A stretch of DNA of 48,374 bases from an uncultured Synechococcaceae cyanobacterium (GCA_903934375.1 CAIZNP010000112.1:1-48374); one strand, 5' to 3'; positions 38,780 through 47,902 are shown, counted from the first letter of the stretch. Numbers and translations: made by a program. The notes: generated by a model from the letters alone, not told the origin.

Positions 38780-40484
38780 TCCAGCGCAGCTGCGGGCTCA
38801 CGGGGGCGGCCGGATCGCGCGGCACCGGCAGCAGCTCACGCAGCAGGCGCGCGTAGCTGACATTCACCGTCACGGTGGCGTTGAGCCGTTGCACCAGGCT
38901 GCTGATCAGCCGCTCCTGCGTGATCGAGAGGTCCACCTCGCTGGAAAGACCGCTCTGAAAACGCAGTCTGACGTCGCGGAAGGCCTCGATGGCGGCGGCA
39001 ACGCCGCGGCGCGCGGCGCTAAGGCGAGCCAGGCTGGCCTCGTGGTTGAAGAATGCCGTTTCCAGCCGCAGGCGGATCGCATCCCGCTGGGCGGCGTACT
39101 CCTGCGCCGTGGCCTGGGCCCGCAGGCCCAGGGCCCGCGCCTGGCCGCTGGTGGTGCCGGCATCGAACAGCAGCCAGCGCAGGCTCAGCCCGAGCGACCA
39201 GTCGTAGCCGCTGGTGTTCTGCACCGGCACCACGCTGGTGCCGCAGCAGCCGCCGTTGCTTACGCCGATGTTGAAGGTGTTGGCGTTGCTGGCACTGCTG
39301 CCGCCGTTGGCGAACAGGGCCAGCTTCGGCAGCAGGGCGGCAGCGGTGGCGTCGCGCTGGCGCAGCAGGGCTTCGCGGGCGGAGAGCAGCGTCTCCAGCT
39401 CGGGGTTGCCCCGATAGGCCGCCAGCAGGCTCGCTTCCAGGTCGAGGGGCCAGCGGGGCATCGGCGTGATCGCATCAGCGGCCGCGGGGGTGATCGCCGG
39501 ATGCAGGTTCAGGAGCAGTGCCAGCTGGCGGCGGGCGATGGCCCGATCGGCCATGGCCTGGATCAGCGCCTCCTGATCGCTGGCCTCAATGGCGCGGCGC
39601 CGCAGCACATCCAGCCGCGGCACCAGGCCGGCCTGCTTGAGGTCGAGAGTGTCCTGGAGGATCAGCAGGTCGTTGCGCACCGCCGCGTCCTGGATGCGCA
39701 CGGTCTGATCGGCCTGCTGCAGCTGGTAGTAGGCCTCGCTCACCTGCAGCTGCAGCTGGCGCAGCTGGTTGGCGTAGCTGTTGCGGACGCCGTTGAGCTG
39801 GGCGCGGGCGGCTTGCACGGCTGGGGTGCGCGCGAAGTCGATCAGGGCGTAGTCGAGTCCGAGGCCGATCCCGCCAGAGTTCGCATATTGGTTCTGGTAG
39901 TAGCCACCGCCACTGAGAACGGAGAAGGCTCCGCCGGGGGCGAAGTTGGGGCCTAACCCCAGGTTGGTATTACCGACAGGCCCATTGGCGTTGAGGCTGC
40001 TCTGGCCGGTGCTGCCGGCGGCGATGGCGGCGATCCGCGGCCAGTAGTTGCCCAGGGCCGCCTGCAGCTGCGCCAGGGCTGCTGCCACCTGCAACCTCTG
40101 GGCCTGCAGCCTGGCGTTGTTGCCGAAGGCGATCGCTAAGGCCTGCTCAAGGCTGAGCGAGGCGATCTGGCCCTGTTGCAACTGCGCCGGCGTCGGGAGG
40201 CTCAGGGGTGCGGGCGCGCTGGAGGCGCCGGGCCGGAGTGGGCCGGCGGGTGGAGCGTTGGGGGCGACCAGCGCCGGCGGCAGCGGTGCTGTGGGGCTGG
40301 CGTCCACGGGCAGCGGCTGCGGATCCGGCGGGATCAGGGCATCAAGAGCGCGCAGCTGCTGATCCAGTTCCAGCCAACTGCGCTCCAGTAGGGCGGGATT
40401 GGCTGCCGCCAGGGGCGTGCTCAGCAGTGAAACGGCCAGGGCCAGCCCCGGGGCTGCCAACCAGCTCTGGCCTCGACGCCGCAC
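38703..40484 (-). CDS. TolC-family outer-membrane channel
   Basis: The 593-residue protein has a signal peptide (GLALAVSLLSTPLAAA), a Pro-rich spacer, and two OEP repeats with the typical long helices and strands, including LSLEQALAIAFGNNARLQAQR near residue 110 and ALLRQRDATAAALLPKLALF near 395. TolC trimers form the outer-membrane exit for type I secretion and efflux. A GTG start at 40484 is used. The divergent neighbour is an NHLP-type HlyD adaptor. It could serve both that adaptor and the secretion operon at 3289-11536. Confidence 0.93.
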   Translation of the reverse strand: MRRRGQSWLAAPGLALAVSLLSTPLAAANPALLERSWLELDQQLRALDALIPPDPQPLPVDASPTAPLPPALVAPNAPPAGPLRPGASSAPAPLSLPTPAQLQQGQIASLSLEQALAIAFGNNARLQAQRLQVAAALAQLQAALGNYWPRIAAIAAGSTGQSSLNANGPVGNTNLGLGPNFAPGGAFSVLSGGGYYQNQYANSGGIGLGLDYALIDFARTPAVQAARAQLNGVRNSYANQLRQLQLQVSEAYYQLQQADQTVRIQDAAVRNDLLILQDTLDLKQAGLVPRLDVLRRRAIEASDQEALIQAMADRAIARRQLALLLNLHPAITPAAADAITPMPRWPLDLEASLLAAYRGNPELETLLSAREALLRQRDATAAALLPKLALFANGGSSASNANTFNIGVSNGGCCGTSVVPVQNTSGYDWSLGLSLRWLLFDAGTTSGQARALGLRAQATAQEYAAQRDAIRLRLETAFFNHEASLARLSAARRGVAAAIEAFRDVRLRFQSGLSSEVDLSITQERLISSLVQRLNATVTVNVSYARLLRELLPVPRDPAAPVSPQLRWISEVAAPAGPPARPAPAAAAPGPRP

Positions 40485-40561
40485 GTGCAGCTACCCGGGA
40501 TTGCGTGCGAGCAGTTTGGCTGATCTGGCCAACGGCGCAGCCCCCGTGCATGCTGGCAGCC

Positions 40562-41902
40562 ATGAGCGAGGTTCCCCTCCAACCACCGCAACCTTGGCCG
40601 CAGCGGCAGGCCCGGCGGTTGCAGAGCCGCTGGCAGGGGCTCAGCGACCACAGCCAGGTTGGGGTGTGCCTGGCGGGCATGGGGGGAGCCCTGGTGCTGT
40701 GGGTGCTGTTCTGGCCTGTACCCACCGAGGTGGTGGGCCAGGGGGTGCTTCTCTATCCCGACAATGCGGGTGTGCTCAATGCCCGCGCCGCCGGCCAGGT
40801 GCAGGACCTGAAGGTGACGGTGGGGCAGAGCGTGCGCCGCGGCCAGGTGCTGATGCACCTTTACCTGCCGGTGCTGGAGAAGCAACTGCAGCAGCAGCGC
40901 GGCAACCTGGCCCAGCTGCAGCGCATCAACCGCGACCTTGACCAGCGCGATCTGCTGCGGCTGGAAACCGAGAAGCTGGCCCTCGACACCGCCCTGGCCA
41001 AGCTGTCTGACGACAGCCAGCGCTACCGCGCTCTCCAGGCCACCTATGCCAGCAAGTTGCGCAACCTGGAGTGGCTTGGCCGCCGCGAGGTGGTGGCGCC
41101 CCTCTCCAGCGAGGTGGTGGCGGCGGAGCAGGGCTTCACCACCACCAGCGTCAGCCTTGATCAGGTGAAGATCAATCGGCGGGAGGTGGTCACCGCCTAC
41201 GAGCAGGTGAAGCTGCAGATCGAGACACAGGCCCTGCAACGCCGCTATCAGATCGACGATCTGCGCCGCCAGCTCCGCGTCACGGAGGCCCGGATCGCCT
41301 ACGACGGCCAGGTGGTGGCCGAGCGCGATGGTCAGGTGCTGGATCTGCAGGTGATCCCCGGCGAGACCGTGGCCCATGGTCAGCGGCTCGGCACAATCGG
41401 ACGTCCGCAGCAACCGGCCAGCGGCGATGGCGCCCTGCGAGCGGTGGCCTATTTCGCACCCGCCGATGCCCGTCGCTTGCCGCTGGGTCTGCCGGTGGAG
41501 GTGGTGCCCCTCTGGAACCAGCGCGGCCGCTTCGGTGGCATCGTCGGCCGGGTCACTCAGGTGCTCAGCCTGCCCGCCACCCAGCAGGACGTATCCACCA
41601 CCACCGGTAACCCGCAACTGGCCAGCGAGCTCACCAAGAACGGCCCGGTGATGCGGGCCGAGATCGCCCTGGAGCGCGATCCCAGCAGCCGCGATGGCTA
41701 CCGCTGGACCCTATCCGGCGGCAGTGGTGTGTTCCCGGTGCGCGAAGGGCTCACGGTGGCGAGCCATGCCTACGTGGAATGGCGACCTCCGGTGAGCTAT
41801 GTGCTGCCCGGACTGCGCTCCCTCACCGGCGGCTATCGCAGCCTGCGCATTGACAACCGCTGGAACCGTCCCTCCCTGCGCCAGTCCGCCAGCCTGCCCT
41901 GA
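40562..41902 (+). CDS. HlyD-family adaptor of the NHLP/lanthipeptide-export type
   Basis: The 446-residue protein has one membrane helix at about residues 33-52, GQGVLLYPDNAGVLNARAAG as the first half of the lipoyl-like domain, a coiled coil (about 95-230), then VVAERDGQVLDLQVIPGETV as the second half. The C-terminal part (NPQLASELTKNGPVMRAEI, then SRDGYRWTLSGGSGVFPVREG and SYVLPGLRSLTG) matches the HlyD subfamily annotated for NHLP/NHLM peptide export. The open frame extends upstream to 40208 but ATG 40562 precedes the family-like N-terminus. No cognate peptidase-ABC protein is next to it, so the partner lies elsewhere. Confidence 0.85.
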   Translation: MSEVPLQPPQPWPQRQARRLQSRWQGLSDHSQVGVCLAGMGGALVLWVLFWPVPTEVVGQGVLLYPDNAGVLNARAAGQVQDLKVTVGQSVRRGQVLMHLYLPVLEKQLQQQRGNLAQLQRINRDLDQRDLLRLETEKLALDTALAKLSDDSQRYRALQATYASKLRNLEWLGRREVVAPLSSEVVAAEQGFTTTSVSLDQVKINRREVVTAYEQVKLQIETQALQRRYQIDDLRRQLRVTEARIAYDGQVVAERDGQVLDLQVIPGETVAHGQRLGTIGRPQQPASGDGALRAVAYFAPADARRLPLGLPVEVVPLWNQRGRFGGIVGRVTQVLSLPATQQDVSTTTGNPQLASELTKNGPVMRAEIALERDPSSRDGYRWTLSGGSGVFPVREGLTVASHAYVEWRPPVSYVLPGLRSLTGGYRSLRIDNRWNRPSLRQSASLP

Positions 41903-41907
41903 TTCCG

Positions 41908-42087
41908 ATGCGCCTCCAGACCCGCAATTCCCTGTTGCGCCAGGAGCTGCCCTGGCTGGTCAGCGAGCTGGTGCTGCTGATCGTTCTCTGCAACGCCAAC
42001 GCCCCGGAGCTGTGGTTCTGGCTGGTGGTGCTGGTGGTGATCCTCGCTTACCGGATCGAGCGCTGGTGGTCGGCCCGGCCCCGTTAG
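41908..42087 (+). CDS. Small membrane protein, 59 aa
   Basis: ATG 41908 lies 5 bases after the HlyD stop and opens a 59-residue frame ending TAG at 42085-42087. The protein has two hydrophobic segments (LPWLVSELVLLIVLCNA and ELWFWLVVLVVILAY) and a basic tail (RIERWWSARPR). It may be an accessory subunit of the same exporter, similar in layout to the small membrane protein after the other hlyD at 3289-3555. Its last bases overlap the convergent FUSC gene. Confidence 0.6.
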   Translation: MRLQTRNSLLRQELPWLVSELVLLIVLCNANAPELWFWLVVLVVILAYRIERWWSARPR

Positions 42088-43157
42088 GGCACGGACTGCC
42101 ACTGCTCCTCGAAGTCGATCACTGCCTGGTGAAGCTGTTGGCAGGTAACAGCGCGGCGGCCGCCGCTGCCGCTTAGCAGCAGGGCGTTGGCTGCAGGATC
42201 CTCGAACACCGCCGACTCCGCCTGCTCCAGCGTCAGCAGGTCTGTGGCCAGTGACGTGGAGCTCTTGCTGGCGCCGACGAGCCAGCGGCCCTCGGGCCAG
42301 TGCTCGGCCCAGATCTCAATCCGCTCGGCCATGCTCTGCAGCAGGGCGGTCTCGGCATGGAGCAGGCCCTGAAGGCTCGGGCTGTGCATCGGCGGCATCG
42401 GAAGCCGCAGCAGGGTGCGGCAGTGGCCGATGCTGCTGCTCAGCCACTGCTCCTGCAGATCCCACACCCGTTCCAGCCGTTGACCGATCGGATCGCGGCC
42501 GAGTTCCAGGCGGGCGTCCTGGCGTTTGCTCTGCAGTTGCAGCATCGCCGCCAGGAGCTGGTTGCGCCGCTCGATCCGTTGCCCTGCCGGTTGCTCCTCG
42601 CCCCGTTCCATCAGCTCGGCCCGCTCCCGCAGCAGGGCAGCCACCTGGCGGAACAGCCGACGGGAGAGCTCCAGGTGGCCATCAAGGGCCCGGCTGGGCC
42701 AGACCCAGCGCACCGCCCACCAGGCCGCCAGCACTCCCACCAGGGTGGCCACCAGCCGCTCGGGAATCCAGCTGGCCAGGCTGCTGGCGTGCACGGTCCA
42801 GCCCATCACCACCACGATCCCGGCCACCTTGTAGCCCGAACGCAGCCCGAGGGATCCGCCCAGGATGCGTGTCAGGCCGAGCCCTACCCCCACGGCCAGG
42901 GGCATCGGCAGTGCGGTGGCCATGGTGGTGAAGCCGATGGCCACAATCACCCCGCCCAGCACGGTGCCGAGCAGGCGCTGGGTGCCCAGCAGCCGGGTAG
43001 CACCGACGCTGCCGCCGAGGGCGGCCCCAACCGCCAGTGAGGCATAGAACGGGTCCGGCAGCCCGAGCGTGATCATCAAACCCGCCGACAGCCCGGCCGT
43101 GAGGGCCAGGCGCAGTTCGCTGCGGGTGATCAGCGCTGGGGCGGTTGTGCTGCTCAT
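42084..43157 (-). CDS. FUSC-family transporter (downstream copy)
   Basis: The 357-residue protein has six or so hydrophobic segments in the first 165 residues (LTAGLSAGLMITLGLPDP, then GVIVAIGFTTMATALP and others), then a long cytoplasmic helical domain. This is the layout of the FUSC/aromatic-acid exporter superfamily. The substrate is unknown. Its start overlaps the stop of a second FUSC gene by ATGA, so the two probably form a complex. Confidence 0.85.
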   Translation of the reverse strand: MSSTTAPALITRSELRLALTAGLSAGLMITLGLPDPFYASLAVGAALGGSVGATRLLGTQRLLGTVLGGVIVAIGFTTMATALPMPLAVGVGLGLTRILGGSLGLRSGYKVAGIVVVMGWTVHASSLASWIPERLVATLVGVLAAWWAVRWVWPSRALDGHLELSRRLFRQVAALLRERAELMERGEEQPAGQRIERRNQLLAAMLQLQSKRQDARLELGRDPIGQRLERVWDLQEQWLSSSIGHCRTLLRLPMPPMHSPSLQGLLHAETALLQSMAERIEIWAEHWPEGRWLVGASKSSTSLATDLLTLEQAESAVFEDPAANALLLSGSGGRRAVTCQQLHQAVIDFEEQWQSVP

Positions 43158-44128
43158 CGTGGTGCCGGGTCCCGGCGGCTGGCCAGCGCGAGGCTCTGGG
43201 CGCTGCGGGTGAGCCGTTGGAGTTCGTCGTCGATCGCCAGCAGCAGCAGCGGCTGTAGGCCCTTGGTGCGGGCGACCAGCATCAGGTTGTCGCGGCCGGG
43301 CAGTGGAGCCACGATCGAGCCCTGGTGCTCTAGGAGTGCCGGCAGTCGCTCTAGCCAGGGGGTGGGCTCACTCGCCAGGGCCCCCTGGGGAAGCAGCAGA
43401 CCGAGGCGTTGCAGCTGGAGGCTGTGGTGGTTGATCCGCTCCCACAGCAGGCTGCGCTGGCGCCAGTGCTGGCGGCGGCTGTCCCCGGCCGGGTTGCTGC
43501 GCAGCTCATCGTTCACGAGCTGGCGCAGCTGCTGGCAGAGACGGCTGCCCACGATCCCCTGCGGTGGGGATACGGTCGTGTCTGCGCTGCCCTTCAGCTG
43601 GTGATGGATGTCCGTCAGCCGGCTCGCCATCAGTCGGCGCAGCTGCCGATCCAGGGCGCGGATCTCCCCCAGGCGATGGATCGGCCAGAAGAGGAAGTTC
43701 ACGATCAGCGCGGCCACCACCCCCACCAGGGTGTCGGTGGTGCGGTTCAGCACATAGAGCCAGTCGAGCTGGGAGTACCGCGCCACCAAGAACAGCATTG
43801 AGCAGACCACCACGGCCGTGCCGAGGCTCGCCTGCCAATGGAAGATCCGCAGTAGGGGCACCACGATCAGCAGCGCCACCGTGAGGCCGATCCAGCCGCC
43901 CAGCATGGTGTGCACAAGAAAGCTCACCAGCCCTGCGGCGATCGTGCCGAGCACCCGGGCCCGCGACGCCGCCACCACGCGGGTGTCGGTCTCGTCCATG
44001 CACATCACCACCGCCAGTAACGGGTACCAGGCGAACTCCACCTGGCGGAAGGTCAACGCCGTGGCCCCGGCCAGGGCCGCGGCCACGGCGATCTTGATGG
44101 CGGCGCGCAGGCTGGCGGGGCTGAACAC
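43154..44128 (-). CDS. FUSC-family transporter (upstream copy)
   Basis: The 324-residue protein has a hydrophobic N-terminal half (AAIKIAVAAALAGATALTF, then YPLLAVVMCMDETDTRV and LVGVVAALIVNFLFWP) and a soluble C-terminal helical half, like its neighbour. Similarity between the two copies is in topology rather than in long identical motifs, so they are old paralogues. It starts with GTG 44128 and is divergent from the MgtC-like gene. Confidence 0.85.
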   Translation of the reverse strand: MFSPASLRAAIKIAVAAALAGATALTFRQVEFAWYPLLAVVMCMDETDTRVVAASRARVLGTIAAGLVSFLVHTMLGGWIGLTVALLIVVPLLRIFHWQASLGTAVVVCSMLFLVARYSQLDWLYVLNRTTDTLVGVVAALIVNFLFWPIHRLGEIRALDRQLRRLMASRLTDIHHQLKGSADTTVSPPQGIVGSRLCQQLRQLVNDELRSNPAGDSRRQHWRQRSLLWERINHHSLQLQRLGLLLPQGALASEPTPWLERLPALLEHQGSIVAPLPGRDNLMLVARTKGLQPLLLLAIDDELQRLTRSAQSLALASRRDPAPR

Positions 44129-44209
44129 GTGGTCGATGCATCACACCCCAGGTCCAATTCTGGCGCCCTTGGCCAGGTCGTCGACAATGGGGGACCGACT
44201 GGAGGGCCG

Positions 44210-44722
44210 TTGCAGCTCACCCCCGATCTCGAGGCTTTGCTGCGCATGGGCCTGGCCGTGCTCTGCGGTATGGCGGTGGGCTACAACCGTGCTCAGCATT
44301 TCAGTGAACCGCAGCCAAACCGGGTGCGCGTGCACGTGCTGGTGGGACTGAGCGCCTGCCTGATGGTGCTGGCGGCCGGGACGGATCTCTCCTCCCGCAG
44401 CCGCGCCATTCAGGGTGTGGCCACCGGCATCGGCTTCCTCGGCACCGGCGAGATCCTGGTGGACCGGCGCGGCGATGCTGCCGGTCATGCCACGGGTGCG
44501 CCCCAGGTGCATGGCCTCACCAGTGCCGCCTCAATTTGGTTCACGGCGGCGTTAGGCGTCACGGTGGCTGCGTCCACGCCGGTGCTGGCTGTGGTGGCCC
44601 TGGTGCTGGCGCTGATCGTGCTCAGCCAGCACGGTCACGACCACGGCAACGGGGGCAGCGGCCATGGCAACGGGGGCAGCGGCCATGGTGGTGCCAGCGG
44701 ATCGGGTGCTGACCATGGCTGA
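44210..44722 (+). CDS. MgtC/SapB-family membrane protein with His/Gly-rich tail
   Basis: The protein has the MgtC pattern: LLRMGLAVLCGMAVGYNRAQHF, RVHVLVGLSACLMVL, GVATGIGFLGTGEILV and HGLTSAASIWFTAALGV, with about four hydrophobic segments. The last 30 residues are almost all His, Gly, Asn, Ser and Asp, including two copies of GNGGSGH, which could bind metal ions. The open frame begins at GTG 44129, which would abut the divergent FUSC start, so TTG 44210 is preferred. MgtC proteins are linked to magnesium homeostasis and membrane energy state; the role in cyanobacteria is unclear. Confidence 0.8.
   Translation: MQLTPDLEALLRMGLAVLCGMAVGYNRAQHFSEPQPNRVRVHVLVGLSACLMVLAAGTDLSSRSRAIQGVATGIGFLGTGEILVDRRGDAAGHATGAPQVHGLTSAASIWFTAALGVTVAASTPVLAVVALVLALIVLSQHGHDHGNGGSGHGNGGSGHGGASGSGADHG
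44645..44686 (+). repeat. Two perfect 21-bp tandem repeats
   Basis: Positions 44645-44665 and 44666-44686 are identical and in frame, each encoding GNGGSGH in the tail of the MgtC-like protein. Such perfect short repeats are prone to copy-number change by slippage. Confidence 0.9.
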
Positions 44723-44936
44723 GGGCCCGGATCTTTGGAGCCATAAGCCCTGGTGGTGCCAGCCTTGGTCGATCGTGGCCACTGGCGTGACGCTGGTGGG
44801 AGGCAGCTGGTGGTGGCTGCGGCTGTGGTGGATCAGCCTGCCGCTGGGCCTGGGGGTGCTGGTGTGGTGGTGGCTGTTCCTGGTGCTGGTGCCGGCGGCC
44901 TATGCCGCCGAGGGCGATCAGAACAAGAACCTGTAG
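44715..44936 (+). CDS. Small Trp-rich membrane protein (DUF6737-like)
   Basis: The 73-residue protein begins at ATG 44715, overlapping the MgtC-like gene end by 8 bases. It has DLWSHKPWWCQPWSIVATG at the start, then two hydrophobic, Trp-rich segments (VGGSWWWLRLWWISLPLG and VLVWWWLFLVLVPAAY). The KPWWCQPWSI motif recalls a small conserved cyanobacterial family (I believe DUF6737). The function is unknown. Its end overlaps the convergent LCP gene by 19 bases. Confidence 0.7.
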   Translation: MAEGPDLWSHKPWWCQPWSIVATGVTLVGGSWWWLRLWWISLPLGLGVLVWWWLFLVLVPAAYAAEGDQNKNL

Positions 44937-45880
44937 CGCTCCTGGCTCACGGCGGCAGCACCGGCCCCGGCCGCGGCCCCAGCCGCTGCGGGCCATTCGG
45001 CCTCCCAGTAGCTGATGCCGTCGCGCATGAAGGGGCGCCCACCCAGCCGTTCGGCATCGAGATGGGTGCCGCCCATGGCAGTGATCAGCCCGCCGATCTC
45101 CATCGGGCCGAGATCGGTCTTGAGGTCCTTGCCGGCGGCGGCCAGCAGGGCCGGCAGGCGCATCAGGCTCTCTGGGCGGGTGATCTGGTTGAACAGGGCC
45201 TTGAGCAGCAGCCGCTGGCGATCGAGCCTGCCGATGTCGCCCATCTCATCGTGGCGGAAGCGCAGGAAGCCTTCGATGTCGCGGCCGCGCAGCACCTGTG
45301 GGCCTGGCTGCAGATCGATGTGCAGGCCTTGGGTGTTGTCGTGATACACCATGCGCTTGGGCACGTTCACCTCCAGGCCACCCAGGGCATCGCCCAGGCG
45401 CCGGATCACCGAGAGGTTCACCAGGATGTGGTGCTGCACCGGCCGGCCCAGGTGGCGTGAGAGCTCGCTCTTGACGGCCTCGGGGCCGCCCATGGCGTAG
45501 AGGGCATTGGCCTTGAGCGGGCCGAAGCTGCTGGATTCGATGTAGGTGTCTCGCGGCACCTGGGTGAGCTTGGTGACGCCGTTCTGCACCCGCAGGGTGT
45601 GCATCACGTCGGTGTTGCCGCCGCCCACATCGGTGCCGAGGATCACCACCTCCCGATCGCCGAGGCCGGTCCAGGCGCTGAAGGGATTGGTGATGCGCCG
45701 ATCGGGGCCGAGCACCCGGCCCGCCAGCAGATGACTCAGCGGTGCCGCCAGCAGCAGGCCACCGCCCAGCCCGACGCCGATCGCCACAAGCACAGGCCCG
45801 CGTTCATCCCGTCGGCGTGGGCGGGCAGGGGCTGGAGCGGAGGGCGATGCGGGATGCAGAGCGGGACTCTTCATTCTCAC
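44918..45880 (-). CDS. LytR-CpsA-Psr (LCP) family protein
   Basis: The 320-residue protein has a cytoplasmic tail, a membrane helix at about residues 29-55 and an LCP domain: REVVILGTDVGGGNTDVMHTL, QVPRDTYIE (109-115) and FRFRHDEMGDIGRLDRQR-like segment (207-223). LCP enzymes transfer lipid-linked glycans onto peptidoglycan or proteins outside the membrane. It is thus a candidate last step for surface glycans built by the island at left. The start is GTG 45880 or ATG 45874. Confidence 0.92.
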   Translation of the reverse strand: MRMKSPALHPASPSAPAPARPRRRDERGPVLVAIGVGLGGGLLLAAPLSHLLAGRVLGPDRRITNPFSAWTGLGDREVVILGTDVGGGNTDVMHTLRVQNGVTKLTQVPRDTYIESSSFGPLKANALYAMGGPEAVKSELSRHLGRPVQHHILVNLSVIRRLGDALGGLEVNVPKRMVYHDNTQGLHIDLQPGPQVLRGRDIEGFLRFRHDEMGDIGRLDRQRLLLKALFNQITRPESLMRLPALLAAAGKDLKTDLGPMEIGGLITAMGGTHLDAERLGGRPFMRDGISYWEAEWPAAAGAAAGAGAAAVSQERYRFLF

Positions 45881-46021
45881 AACTTATTTCACCCGCCTTG
45901 ACCCGGTGCTCGGCCAGCGCCTATGCGACGGTCAGTTCCAGGGCTGGCCGAGGCGTCGCGCCAGCCCGTTGTTTCGAGTTCGCTTCTGGGTTCACGCTCG
46001 CTTTTGGGGCCTCTGCATTCG
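45881..46021. promoter_or_regulatory. Gap upstream of the LCP gene
   Basis: This 141-base gap should contain the LCP promoter and the end of the ABC transporter message. I saw no clear hairpin terminator. It shows two similar segments, GAGTTCGCTT and CACGCTCGCTTTT, near 45980-46005. Confidence 0.3.
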
Positions 46022-47812
46022 TCACAGACGCAGCGCTTCGTCCTGGCGCAGGCCCGCCTGCACGCGCCAGAGGTTCACGTAGGCCCCGCCGGCGGCGATC
46101 AGCTGCTCGTGGCTGCCGCTTTCGATGATGCGCCCCTGCTCCATCACCACGATCCGATCGGCATGGCGGACGGTGGAGAGGCGGTGGGCGATCACCAGCG
46201 TGGTGCGCTCGGCGGTGATCCGATCGAGGGAGCGCTGGATCGCCGCTTCGGTTTCGTTGTCCACCGCGGCGGTGGCTTCATCGAGGATCAGCACCGGTGG
46301 GTTCTTGAGGATGGCGCGGGCCAGGGCGATGCGCTGTCGCTGGCCTCCCGAGAGCCGCTGGCCCCGTTCGCCCACGACCGTGTCGTACCCCTGGGGCAGG
46401 GCCTCGATGAAGCGGGAGGCCTCGGCCAGCTGAGCAGCCCGCTCGATGGCGGCGCGGGGCGCATTAAAGCTGCCGTAGGCGATGTTTTCGGTCACCGTGC
46501 CGTGGAACAGGAACACCTCCTGGCTCACCAGGCCGATGGCCCGGCGCAGATCCGCCAGCTCCAGATCCCGGATCGGCAGGCCATCGAGCAGGATCTCGCC
46601 CTGCTGCAGCTCGTACAGGCGCAGCAGCAGCCTGACGATGGTGCTCTTGCCGGAGCCGGTGGCGCCGACGATGCCCAGGGTGCTGCCGGCTGGCACCTCC
46701 AGATCGAAGCCCTGCAGCAGCGGCTGGCGGCCGGGATAGGCGAAGCCCAGGCCACGGAAGCTGAGGGCGCCCTGCACGGTCGACGCGGGCAGGGCGCGGT
46801 GGCCACTGGGGATGGCGATCGGCGTGTCGAGCAGATCCAGTACCCGCTGGGTGGAGGCCATCGCCCGCTGGTAGTCGTCGAGGGTGCGGCCCAGGCTGGT
46901 GAGCGGCCAGAGCAAGCGCTGGGTGATGTACACCAAGAAGGAATAGGAGCCGATGGCGATCTGACCGCGCCAGGCCTGCAGCCCGCCGATCACCAGGATC
47001 GCCAGGAAGGCGAACAGGATCGCGAAGCGGATCAGCGGGATGAAGGCCGCCGAGAGGCGGATGGCGCGGCGGTTGCTGGCGCGGTAAGCCTCGCTCTGCT
47101 GACGCAGCCGCTCGGTTTCCCAGGCTTCGGCGGCGTAGCTCTTGATCGTGAGCATGCCGCCGAGATTGTTGGCCAGGCGGCTGGCCAGATCACCAGCCCG
47201 CTCACGCACCTCGCGGTAGCGGGGCTGCAGGCGCCCCTGGAAGCTGAGGGAGCCCCAGAGGATCACGGGGATCGGCAGGAACGACACGCCCGCCACCGTG
47301 GGCGAGAGCCAGACCATCGCGCCGCCTACTGCCAGCACGGTGGTGATCAGTTGCAGCAACTCGTTCGCGCCCTGGTCGAGAAAGCGCTCCAGCTGATTGA
47401 TGTCGTCGTTGAGGATCGCCAGCAGGCGGCCGCTGCTGCTGGCGTCGAAGAAGCCCATCTCCAGGCGCTGCAGATGGTCGTAGGCCTCGAGGCGCAGCTC
47501 GTGCTGCACCGTCTGGGCCAGGTTGCGCCAGAGCAGGGCGTAGAGGTATTCGAACAGCGACTCAGCGCTCCAGATCACAAAGGAGAGCAGCGCCAGCACC
47601 CCCAGCTGTCCGGGCACCGTGGTCACCCCGCGCACCGCCAGCCAGGAGGTTCGCTGCTGCACCACCACATCGACTGCCAGGCCGATCAGCACCGGTGGCG
47701 CCAGGTCGAACAGCTTGTTGAACACCGAGCAGATCGAGGCCAGCCACACCAGCCGGCGGTGAGGGCGGAGGGTGCGCAGCAGGCGCCGCAGGGGCGCGGT
47801 GGAGGGGGCCAT
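46022..47812 (-). CDS. MsbA-like ABC exporter (fused membrane and ATPase domains)
   Basis: The 596-residue half-exporter has six membrane helices in residues about 20-300 and an ATPase domain with Walker [10 protein letters not shown] (383-391), signature LSGGQ (487-491), Walker B VLILDEA (507-513) and H-loop IAHRLSTV. It has no C39 or cNMP domain, unlike the exporter at 4927-7890. It works as a homodimer and probably exports lipid, lipid-linked glycan or drugs. It is followed on its left by a 141-base gap and then the LCP gene on the same strand. Confidence 0.93.
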   Translation of the reverse strand: MAPSTAPLRRLLRTLRPHRRLVWLASICSVFNKLFDLAPPVLIGLAVDVVVQQRTSWLAVRGVTTVPGQLGVLALLSFVIWSAESLFEYLYALLWRNLAQTVQHELRLEAYDHLQRLEMGFFDASSSGRLLAILNDDINQLERFLDQGANELLQLITTVLAVGGAMVWLSPTVAGVSFLPIPVILWGSLSFQGRLQPRYREVRERAGDLASRLANNLGGMLTIKSYAAEAWETERLRQQSEAYRASNRRAIRLSAAFIPLIRFAILFAFLAILVIGGLQAWRGQIAIGSYSFLVYITQRLLWPLTSLGRTLDDYQRAMASTQRVLDLLDTPIAIPSGHRALPASTVQGALSFRGLGFAYPGRQPLLQGFDLEVPAGSTLGIVGATGSGKSTIVRLLLRLYELQQGEILLDGLPIRDLELADLRRAIGLVSQEVFLFHGTVTENIAYGSFNAPRAAIERAAQLAEASRFIEALPQGYDTVVGERGQRLSGGQRQRIALARAILKNPPVLILDEATAAVDNETEAAIQRSLDRITAERTTLVIAHRLSTVRHADRIVVMEQGRIIESGSHEQLIAAGGAYVNLWRVQAGLRQDEALRL

Positions 47813-47888
47813 TAGCGGGCGGGAATGTGAAGCTGTTCGGTCTGAGCCTGGGCGGCGATCGAGCCGGGGTTAGACCGATGGTGTCTCC

Positions 47889-47897
47889 AGAAGGAGG
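47889..47897 (+). promoter_or_regulatory. Very strong ribosome-binding site
   Basis: AGAAGGAGGT, almost the full anti-16S complement, sits about 5 bases before ATG 47903. It decides that start over the in-frame GTG at 47897 and predicts high translation. Most genes in this window have far weaker sites. Confidence 0.8.
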
Positions 47898-47902
47898 TGT
47901 TC

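Noticed and set aside
38088-39956. Plus-strand open frame of 622 codons across the oxidoreductase and TolC genes
   Set aside because: It covers two well-supported genes in the wrong frame and strand.
45923-47815. Plus-strand open frame of 630 codons opposite the ABC exporter
   Set aside because: The minus strand has all ABC motifs in order; this frame has none.
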